From: an uncultured Faecalibacterium sp.
GTDB lineage: Bacteria; Bacillota; Clostridia; Oscillospirales; Ruminococcaceae
Assembly: GCA_934512105.1 (NCBI GenBank)
Contig: CAKSWQ010000006.1
Coordinates: forward strand, 7,249-71,248
Reading direction: 5' to 3'
DNA length: 64,000 nucleotides
Positions 50,557 to 57,606 of the stretch are shown here, in pieces (position 1 is the first letter of the stretch; the number at the start of each line of letters is the position of its first letter). The translations under genes and the position numbers were made by a program. Below the pieces are notes generated by a model, which saw nothing but the letters and a program-made list of their open reading frames with translations, was not told the origin of the DNA and ran no database searches.

Positions 50557-50666
50557 TGCAAGGCAGCGCAACGCACAAAAGCCTGCCAATGAAATTGAGA
50601 TTCACCACTTTATATACTTTCCCACCCCTCTATACACAAAAACCCGCTGCCAGGCGGGTTTTTGTG
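50557..50666 (+). ncRNA. Candidate small RNA of about 110 nt
   Basis: From the predicted start near 50557 to an intrinsic terminator with a perfect 13-bp stem CACAAAAACCCGC/GCGGGTTTTTGTG (50635-50647, 50654-50666, loop TGCCAG). No credible ORF lies inside. A possible 5' stem GGCAG/CTGCC and a single-stranded C-rich stretch TTTCCCACCCCTCT (about 50608-50621) that could pair with purine-rich ribosome sites, as in C-rich-motif sRNAs of Firmicutes. Promoter and terminator are seen; function is inferred. Confidence 0.65.
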
Positions 50667-50690
50667 TTTGTTGGGGCTTTTTGCATGGAA

Positions 50691-50908
50691 CGATTGGAAT
50701 GGCCTCCGCTGCTGCTCTGGCCATATTCAGCGGAAAAATTATTTATAAGTTCGGAATACCGGAGTGTCTGCGGACGCTCCGGTATTCCATTTTCACAGGC
50801 GGGGTCGTGACCGGAAACAGCAGTTTCACTGGGCAAGTCCGCTGCTTGCTGCTGCACTCTTTTGTGAAAAAAGCAATCCCGAAACGCCTGCGGGCGTTTC
50901 GGGATTGC
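50691..50908 (+). repeat. Dispersed repeat copy d (45-nt core plus two hairpins)
   Basis: Core 50691-50735 (CGATTGGAATGGCC ... TTCAGCGGAA, ATGGCC/GGCCAT inner stem); hairpin 1 GGAATACCGGAG/CTCCGGTATTCC (50753-50788) with loop GTCTGCGGAC, then ATTTTCACAGG; hairpin 2 GCAATCCCGAAACGCC/GGCGTTTCGGGATTGC (50873-50908, 16 bp, loop TGCG). On the minus strand hairpin 2 is followed by T6, so it also serves as the hflX terminator. Confidence 0.8.
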
Positions 50909-50918
50909 AAATAAAAAT

Positions 50919-52184
50919 TTAAACCAGATAGCCCTCAAAGCAGTGCAGATCCTCGGTCTTGACGATGCCCTCCAGATACAGCCCGTCCTCCCGGTATTCT
51001 TCCGCCTGCACACTGCCGCGCTCCCGCATGGGGGCGGCAAGTCCCAGCTTGTCGTAGGGCAGCAGCACCCGGATGGTGTGCACCCGGTCGCTGAGCACCT
51101 CGTCCAGCTTTTGCAGCAGTTTGTCCAGCCCGTAGCCGGTCTTGGCGCTGGTCAGCAGAATGTCGGGGTCAAAGCTCAGGGTGTTGGGCTTGTCGCATTT
51201 GTTGTACACGGTCAGGCGGGGGATGTCGGCACAGTCCAGCCCGTCCAGCACCTCGTCGGTGACGGCAAGCTGCTCCTCGCGCTGCTCGTCCCCGGCGTCT
51301 GCCACCCGGACGATCACATCCGACCATGCGGCTTCCTCCAGCGTAGACTTGAACGCCTCCACCAGATTGTGGGGCAGGCGGGACACAAAGCCTACCGTAT
51401 CCACCAGCAGCACCGCCATGCCGCTGGGCAGCACCAGCTTGCGGCTGGTGGGGTCCAGTGTGGCAAACAGCATATCGGCCTCGGCTACGCTGGGGCCGCA
51501 CAGGGCGTTCATCAGGCTGGATTTGCCCACGTTGGTGTAGCCCACAAGGCTTACCACCGGCATTCCGGTCTTGGCGCGGGCCTTGCGGCTCTCGCCCCGG
51601 CGCTTTTCCATCTCGGCCAGCTTTTCAGCCAGCGCATCAATGCGGGCGTGCACATGGCGGCGGTCCAGCTCCAGCTTGGTCTCACCGGCACCGCGGCGGG
51701 CACCGCCGCCGCCGCCACCGCCGCCGCCCTGACGGCTCAGCGCCTCGCCCATGCCTTGCAGGCGGGGCAGGCGATAGCGCAGCAGCGCCAGCTCGGTCTG
51801 TAATTTGCCCTCGTTGGTCACGGCGCGGCTGCGGAAGATCTCCAAAATCAGCATGGTGCGGTCGATGACTTCCAGCCCGCCCAGCGCATTGGAGATGTTG
51901 CGGATCTGGCTGCCGGTCAGCTCGCCGTCAAACACGGCGCATTCCGCGCCCAGCGTCTGGGCGGAAAGAGAGGCTTCTTCCAGCTTGCCGCTGCCCAGAA
52001 CGATGCCGGTCTCCGGGGTCTGGCGCTTCTGGGTGATCTGCGCCACGGCCTCCATGTGGTTGGCTTCGCACAAAGCAGAAAGCTCTGCCAGACTGCGCTC
52101 GCAGTCCCACAGCCCCTGATCCAGTGCCAGAAGCACCACCTTTGTGGGAGGGGTCTCGGTTAAAATATCATAAAGCTCGCTCAA
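50919..52184 (-). CDS. hflX: Ribosome-associated GTPase HflX
   Basis: A 421-aa GTPase that splits stalled ribosomes. The N-terminal HflX domain (ITQKRQTPETGIVLGSGKLEE, IRNISNALGGLEVIDRTMLI) precedes a nine-Gly run at about residues 153-161 and the RGAGETKLELDRR motif. The G domain has G1 GYTNVGKSS, G3 DTVGF, G4 NKCD. The poly-Gly run is unusual. It overlaps the GNAT gene upstream by 4 bases. Confidence 0.95.
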   Translation of the reverse strand: MSELYDILTETPPTKVVLLALDQGLWDCERSLAELSALCEANHMEAVAQITQKRQTPETGIVLGSGKLEEASLSAQTLGAECAVFDGELTGSQIRNISNALGGLEVIDRTMLILEIFRSRAVTNEGKLQTELALLRYRLPRLQGMGEALSRQGGGGGGGGGARRGAGETKLELDRRHVHARIDALAEKLAEMEKRRGESRKARAKTGMPVVSLVGYTNVGKSSLMNALCGPSVAEADMLFATLDPTSRKLVLPSGMAVLLVDTVGFVSRLPHNLVEAFKSTLEEAAWSDVIVRVADAGDEQREEQLAVTDEVLDGLDCADIPRLTVYNKCDKPNTLSFDPDILLTSAKTGYGLDKLLQKLDEVLSDRVHTIRVLLPYDKLGLAAPMRERGSVQAEEYREDGLYLEGIVKTEDLHCFEGYLV

Positions 52185-52789
52185 AGTAAGTCCTTTCTGT
52201 TATCGTAGCGTTCTTTTGTCAGCAGATAGCACCGGCATTCCACCGGTGTGCCGTCAAATTTGTGGTAAACGTCGTTGTGGTGGTACACAAAACCGGCCTT
52301 TTCCATCACCCGGCCGCTGGCGGGGTTCTGCACCGCATGGCAGCAGGTGAGGAAGGCACCGCCTACCTGTCTGAACCAGAAGTCCACTACGGCCTGCAGC
52401 GCCTCGGTGGTAAGGCCCTTGCCCCACCATTTCTGCCCGATGCAGTAGCCCGGCTCCCAGATGCCGTCGGAAAGATCCAGCCCCGGCCACTTGGCCTTTT
52501 GCTGCGGCTCGCCCAGCAGGGCGTTGTACACGGAGAGAGAGCCGAACACCTGTCCGGTGGCTTTTTCCACCATGGCCCATTGGTAGTAATCGGGGTTCGG
52601 ATACAGTTCTGCCCACGCCGAAAGCAGCTCCCGGGTCTCGGCGGGGCTTTTGTGCGGCTCCCAGCGCAAAAAACGGGTCACGGCTGAGTCATTTGCCCAG
52701 TTTGCGTACATCTGCGGGGCATCCTGCGGCAGCAGGCGGCGCAGCAGCAGACGGCTGGTCTCCAGTTCAGGTGTGCCGGTATGGCGCAT
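52181..52789 (-). CDS. GNAT-family acetyltransferase (RimJ/RimL type)
   Basis: A 202-aa N-acetyltransferase: ELETSRLLLRRLLPQDAPQM at the start, EPGYCIGQKWWGKGLTTEAL (acetyl-CoA-binding loop), NPASGRVMEKAGF. Members acetylate ribosomal proteins or small molecules. ATG at 52789 is chosen with a GGGAGAGG site. It overlaps hflX by 4 bases, so the two are translated together, hinting at a ribosome-related target. Confidence 0.88.
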   Translation of the reverse strand: MRHTGTPELETSRLLLRRLLPQDAPQMYANWANDSAVTRFLRWEPHKSPAETRELLSAWAELYPNPDYYQWAMVEKATGQVFGSLSVYNALLGEPQQKAKWPGLDLSDGIWEPGYCIGQKWWGKGLTTEALQAVVDFWFRQVGGAFLTCCHAVQNPASGRVMEKAGFVYHHNDVYHKFDGTPVECRCYLLTKERYDNRKDLL

Positions 52790-52938
52790 GATCCATCCTC
52801 TCCCTTTTCTCAAAAGTTATTCCTAAGATAGCACAAAAACGACCGCGCCGCAAGCGAAATCAAGAAAACCGCTTGACCGGATGGGTGAACTACGATAAAC
52901 TGAAAGATGAAATCTTTTATAGGGAAGGGAAAGTATCA

Positions 52939-54723
52939 ATGTTAGATGTGCGCAAACTGTTGACCCGGCGGCCGCTGCTGTTCGATGGCGGTATGGGTAC
53001 CTATTATAAAACAAAACCGGGGCAGGAGTGTGAGCAGGCAAACCTGACCGACCCCGAGGGCGTTCTGGCGGTGCACCGGGCGTATCTTGCCGCAGGAGCG
53101 GACGCCATCAAGACCAATACCTTCAGTCTGCCGCGTCTGGCGGCGGCGCAGCAGCCCGGCTGGGAGCAGCTGGCAGATGCGGGCTGGCAGCTGGCAGCAA
53201 AGGCCGCAGGGGAGACCGGCGCGGCAGTGTTTGCCGACCTTGGCCCTGCACCGGATACCGAGAACCTCTCGGCAGAGCAGGTGTATCTTGCTGTGGCAAA
53301 GCGCTTTGCGCTGCTGGGCGCACGGAATTTTCTGTTTGAGACCCTGAGCGCCGAGGACGGCGTGCTGGAAGCTGTTCGTGCGCTGAAGCAGACTGTGCCG
53401 GAGGCCTTTGTGCTGGTTTCCTTTGCGGTGCTGCCGGACGGTTACACCCGCGAGGGCCGTTACTGCGCAGAACTTGTGCGCCGTATGGCACAGAGCGGCG
53501 TGGTGGATGCCGTGGGTCTGAACTGCGTATCTGCCCCGGGCGCAATGCGGGCACTGGTGCAGCAGCTGGGGGATGCAGGGCTGCCGCTTTCGGTCATGCC
53601 CAATGCGGGCTACCCGGTGGTGGCGCGGGCACAGGTGCGCTATCAGGGCAAGCCGGAGTATTTTGCCCGGGAGCTGAGCCGCCTTGCAACCGAGGGCGTG
53701 CGCATTCTGGGCGGCTGCTGCGGCACAACGCCGCAGCACATTGCTGCGCTGCGCACCGCGCTGGATGCTCTGCCGGAAACGCTGCCCGCCGCCCCGGCGG
53801 CAAAGCCCGCCGCTGCGGCAAAGCCTGCGGTGGAAACGGACGATGCCTTTCTGCGCAAGCTGCGCGCCGGGCAGCGGGTCATCGCGGTGGAGCTGGACTC
53901 CCCCAAGGACGCTGACCTGACGGCATATCTCGAGGGTGCCCGTCGGCTGCAGGCGGCCGGTGCCGACCTGCTGACCATTGCGGACTGCCCCATTGCCCGG
54001 GCACGAATGGATTCCTCGCTGGTGGCCTGCCGGGTGCACCGGGAGCTGGGCATGAATGTGCTGCCCCACATGACCTGCCGGGACCGCAACCTGAACGCTA
54101 CCAAGGCGCTGCTGCTGGGACTGTACGCCGAGGGTGTGCGGGAGGTGCTGGCCATTACCGGCGACCCCATCCCAACCGCAGAGCGGGACGAGGTGAAAAA
54201 TGTATATCAGTTCAACTCCCGCAAGCTGGCGCAGTATATCATCTCACTGGCCGGGGAAGGGCGGGAGATGCCCGGTCCCATCACAGTGTTCGGTGCGCTG
54301 AACCTGAACGCCCGTAATTTTGAGGTGGAGCTGCGCCGCGCCGCGGAAAAGCTGGAAAACGGCATGAGCGGTTTCCTCACCCAGCCGGTGCTGTCGGCAC
54401 AGGCGGTGGAAAACCTGAAAAAAGCCCGGGAGACGCTGGGCGAGCGGGCGAAGATTCTGGCGGGCATCCTGCCGGTGGTCAGCCAGCGCAACGCCATCTT
54501 TATGGAAAACGAGGTCAACGGCATCCATGTGGACGAGGCCATTATCCAGAAGTTTGAGGGGCTGGACCGCGCCGCAGGCGAGGAGCTGGGGCTGGAAGTC
54601 TCGGTGCAGGCGGCCAAGGCAGCTGCACCCTATGCAGACGGCTTTTACCTGATGACCCCCTTCAACCGGGTAGCGCTGATGGAGCGGCTCATTGCCCGCC
54701 TGCGCACCGAGGTGACAGACTGA
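52939..54723 (+). CDS. Bifunctional homocysteine S-methyltransferase / methylene-THF reductase
   Basis: A 594-aa fusion like B. subtilis YitJ. Residues 1-285 are the homocysteine S-methyltransferase with LLFDGGMGTYY and zinc-binding Cys residues (GLNCVSAPG; GGCCGTTPQHI). Residues about 325-594 are a methylenetetrahydrofolate reductase barrel (VIAVELDSPKD, ADCPIARARMDSSLVACRVH, LAITGDPIP, FLTQPVLSA). It would make methionine from homocysteine without the large MetH. ATG at 52939, GGGAAGGGA upstream. Confidence 0.93.
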   Translation: MLDVRKLLTRRPLLFDGGMGTYYKTKPGQECEQANLTDPEGVLAVHRAYLAAGADAIKTNTFSLPRLAAAQQPGWEQLADAGWQLAAKAAGETGAAVFADLGPAPDTENLSAEQVYLAVAKRFALLGARNFLFETLSAEDGVLEAVRALKQTVPEAFVLVSFAVLPDGYTREGRYCAELVRRMAQSGVVDAVGLNCVSAPGAMRALVQQLGDAGLPLSVMPNAGYPVVARAQVRYQGKPEYFARELSRLATEGVRILGGCCGTTPQHIAALRTALDALPETLPAAPAAKPAAAAKPAVETDDAFLRKLRAGQRVIAVELDSPKDADLTAYLEGARRLQAAGADLLTIADCPIARARMDSSLVACRVHRELGMNVLPHMTCRDRNLNATKALLLGLYAEGVREVLAITGDPIPTAERDEVKNVYQFNSRKLAQYIISLAGEGREMPGPITVFGALNLNARNFEVELRRAAEKLENGMSGFLTQPVLSAQAVENLKKARETLGERAKILAGILPVVSQRNAIFMENEVNGIHVDEAIIQKFEGLDRAAGEELGLEVSVQAAKAAAPYADGFYLMTPFNRVALMERLIARLRTEVTD

Positions 54724-54745
54724 AATGATACAGGAGGAACGCGCT

Positions 54746-55717
54746 GTGCCCTGTGAAAAACCATTGCTCAGCATCATCGTGCCGGTGTACGATGTGGAAA
54801 ACTATCTGCAAAAATGTATTGATTCCATTCTGGCGCAGACCTTTACGGATTTTGAACTGATCCTTGTGGAGGACGGCTCGCCGGACGGTTGTCCTGCGCT
54901 GTGCGATGCCGCCGCCGCAAAGGATGCCCGCATCCGGGTGCTCCACCAGAAAAACGGGGGGCTTTCTGCCGCCCGCAACGCCGGACTGGACGTGGCAAGG
55001 GGCGAGTGGATCGGCTTTGTGGATTCAGACGACTACATTGCGCCGGAAATGTATGAAAAATTGTACCGTGCCGTGCAGCAGACCGGGGCAGATTTTGCCC
55101 TGTGCGATTACGCCGAAGTAGATGAGGCAGGTACACCCAGTAATGCCAGAACGCACGTTGTCATCCCGCAGAAGATCTTCACGGAGCGGGAACTGCTGCA
55201 AAACGCTTATCTGACAATGATGCAGGTCGCGTGGAACAAGCTGTACCGCCGCACCATCTTTGCACAGCTGCGCTACCCGGTGGGAAAACTGAACGAGGAC
55301 ATTTTTATGAGCCCGGATATTTGCCTGCAAGCGCAAAAGGCAGTGGTCGTGCCGGAGGCACTGTACTACTATGTGCAGCGCGGCGGCAGTATTATGGGAA
55401 AAACCAGGACCCTGCGCCATTACGATGCTGCCGAGGCAGCACAGCGCTACTGGAACTGCCTTGTGGAAAACCGGGTGTATGAAACACTGCCCGCAGCGGC
55501 AGAATATACCTTTGGTACGGTGAACAAGATCTACTGGGCGCTGCCCCTGGCACTGCGCAAAGCCCCCCGCAGCAAAGAAATGTGCAAAATGCAGTTTGCG
55601 GTGGTGCGTGAGACCCGGAAGTATTGCGCCGTACCGCGAAAACTCCGGCTGCAAAGCTGGCTGATGTGGCGCTGTCCGCAGATGTATGGCTGGCTGCGGG
55701 ACTTGACGAAAAACTGA
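54746..55717 (+). CDS. Family 2 glycosyltransferase (EpsJ-like)
   Basis: A 323-aa GT2 enzyme: LLSIIVPVYDVENYLQKCID, LVEDGSPDGC, KNGGLSAARNAGLDVARGEW, FVDSDDYIAPEMYEKLY (DxD motif), and WNKLYRRTIF. GTG at 54746 is the best start (AGGAGG 8 bases upstream); ATG at 54725 has no site. It probably transfers a sugar onto a lipid-linked surface polysaccharide; the next gene encodes a flippase, consistent with one pathway. Confidence 0.9.
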   Translation: MPCEKPLLSIIVPVYDVENYLQKCIDSILAQTFTDFELILVEDGSPDGCPALCDAAAAKDARIRVLHQKNGGLSAARNAGLDVARGEWIGFVDSDDYIAPEMYEKLYRAVQQTGADFALCDYAEVDEAGTPSNARTHVVIPQKIFTERELLQNAYLTMMQVAWNKLYRRTIFAQLRYPVGKLNEDIFMSPDICLQAQKAVVVPEALYYYVQRGGSIMGKTRTLRHYDAAEAAQRYWNCLVENRVYETLPAAAEYTFGTVNKIYWALPLALRKAPRSKEMCKMQFAVVRETRKYCAVPRKLRLQSWLMWRCPQMYGWLRDLTKN

Positions 55718-55736
55718 GGAGGGAAACGATACTCGC

Positions 55737-57272
55737 ATGAGAACACGCTATACGCTTATCAATATGGTGGTCAATATCGGCGGACAGTTTTTGACGATGC
55801 TGCTGTCCTTTGTTAGCAGGATGATCTTTATCCGCTGCCTTTCGGCGGCCTATCTGGGTGTCAACGGCCTGTTTACTGATGTGCTCAGCATCCTCAACTT
55901 TGCAGAGCTGGGCATCGGCACGGCCATGGTGTTCAGTATGTACGAGCCTGCTGCCCGGGACGATGAGCAGAAGCTTGCCCGACTGATGAACCTGTACAAG
56001 TGGATGTATCGGGCGGTGGCGGCCGTGGTGCTGCTGTTCGGGCTGGTGCTGCTGCCGTTTCTGCCTTACCTTATCAAGGGCGGGGAAGGCATCGAGCATA
56101 TTACCCTGATCTACATGATGTATGTGCTGGCCTCGGCCAGCTCCTACCTGCTGAACTATAAAAGTTCCATCTATCAGGCCTACCAGAAGGGGTATATCCG
56201 CGCCGGATGGACCGTGGTGTGCGACTGCCTGAAGACCATATTACAGATCGTGGTGCTGCTGCTGACGGGCAATTTTATCCTGTATCTGGCGGTCCAGCAG
56301 GTGATGCAATTTTTACCGAATATCATTGTTTCCCGCATGGTGGATAAAGAGTTTCCGTATCTCAGAGAGTGCCATGAGCTGCCGGAAAAGGAGGAGCGGA
56401 ACGGCATCCTGAAAAATATCGGCGCCATGAGCATGCACAAGCTGGCAACCATCATCGTGCGCAACACGGACAGCCTGCTGATGTCCTCCTTCATCGGCCT
56501 TACCACCGTGGGAATCTTCTCGAACTATCGGCTTGTGATCAATGCACTGAACAATCTGATGGGAAAGCTTGCGGTGGCTTTTTCCGGCAGTATCGGCAAT
56601 TTTGCAGCGCTGGAAAACTCTGACCGTCTGTACCGCATTTACCGCGAGATGGACTTTATGTTCTTTTTGCTCACGTCTTATATCATCGGCGGGCTGATGA
56701 TGCTGCTCAACGCCCTTGTTGCCCTGCTGTTTGGTCAGGATTACTGCTTCCCGATGACGGTCGTGACGCTCATCGTGGCCGAGTTCTACATCTCGCGGAT
56801 GCGGCAGGTGAACCTGTTGTTCCGGGAAGCTATGGGGCTGTTCTGGAACGACCGCTATAAGGCTGTGGCAGAATCCATCATCAATCTGGTGGCCTCTCTT
56901 GCACTGGTGCAGCGGTACGGTGTGGCCGGTATCGTTGGGGGAACGATCATCAGCAGCCTGTGCACCTGTGTCTGGGTGGAACCCTACATCTTTTTGAAAT
57001 ACGGCGTTCAGGATGAATGGCAGAAGAAGCTCCGGGCTTATTTTGCGGAGTATCTGAAGCGGATGCTCCTCACGGCGGCACTCTCGGCGGCGGGGATGCT
57101 TTGGGTGCAGCGGTTCCCGGTGCGCAATTTCGGCATTTTTATTCTGGACGGACTGCTTTACACTGTCGTATTCGCAGGGGTGATCGTACTGTTCTACCGT
57201 GGCAGCGAAGAATATGATACGCTGAAGCAGCGCGGACTGAAGCTCCTGAAACGGAAGAAAGAGTGCACCTGA
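55737..57272 (+). CDS. Polysaccharide flippase (Wzx/MATE-like)
   Basis: A 511-aa integral membrane protein with about 12-14 hydrophobic helices and the start YTLINMVVNIGGQFLTMLLS, followed by SAAYLGVNGLFTDVLSIL and ELGIGTAMVFSMYEP typical of MVF/Wzx exporters of Firmicutes. It would move lipid-linked oligosaccharide across the membrane. It is 19 bases after the glycosyltransferase, with GAGGAGGG upstream. Confidence 0.9.
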   Translation: MRTRYTLINMVVNIGGQFLTMLLSFVSRMIFIRCLSAAYLGVNGLFTDVLSILNFAELGIGTAMVFSMYEPAARDDEQKLARLMNLYKWMYRAVAAVVLLFGLVLLPFLPYLIKGGEGIEHITLIYMMYVLASASSYLLNYKSSIYQAYQKGYIRAGWTVVCDCLKTILQIVVLLLTGNFILYLAVQQVMQFLPNIIVSRMVDKEFPYLRECHELPEKEERNGILKNIGAMSMHKLATIIVRNTDSLLMSSFIGLTTVGIFSNYRLVINALNNLMGKLAVAFSGSIGNFAALENSDRLYRIYREMDFMFFLLTSYIIGGLMMLLNALVALLFGQDYCFPMTVVTLIVAEFYISRMRQVNLLFREAMGLFWNDRYKAVAESIINLVASLALVQRYGVAGIVGGTIISSLCTCVWVEPYIFLKYGVQDEWQKKLRAYFAEYLKRMLLTAALSAAGMLWVQRFPVRNFGIFILDGLLYTVVFAGVIVLFYRGSEEYDTLKQRGLKLLKRKKECT

Positions 57273-57285
57273 ACGAAAAAACGGA

Positions 57286-57314
57286 TTGACAAATCTCACA
57301 AAAAACGCTATATT
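57286..57314 (+). promoter_or_regulatory. Promoter of valS operon
   Basis: TTGACA (57286-57291), 17 bases, TATATT (57309-57314), upstream of the T-box leader. Confidence 0.8.
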
Positions 57315-57319
57315 CTTTT

Positions 57320-57573
57320 TATAAATGCGTTGAAAAAGAGTGTGCATCGTCTGGAGCCGCACAGAGAGCCGGGGGCAGCTGAAAACCCGGCGGGATACCG
57401 GCGGGGCACTGTCACTTTGGAGCAGAAGCGGTGAGCCTTGCCGGTAAGCCGCTTTCGGGTCTGCCCTACGTTACAGGGGCATCAAGGGGCGCGGAGTTTT
57501 CCGCGCAATTTGGGTGGTACCGCGGTATGTATTTACAGCCGTCCCATGGAACGCTCCGTGGGGCGGCTTTTTG
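57320..57573 (+). promoter_or_regulatory. T-box riboswitch (valine) with terminator
   Basis: A T-box leader: stem I region with AGAGAGCCGGGGGCAGCTG, a GTC valine specifier candidate at 57411-57413 (GCACT-GTC-ACTTTGG), the conserved T-box TGGGTGGTACCGCG at 57511-57524, and a terminator AGCCGTCCCA/TGGGGCGGCT then TTTTT (57537-57573). Uncharged tRNA-Val would pair at both ends and allow readthrough into valS. Confidence 0.92.
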
Positions 57574-57606
57574 CGTCCCACTTCATCAAATTTTTGGGAG
57601 GACACT

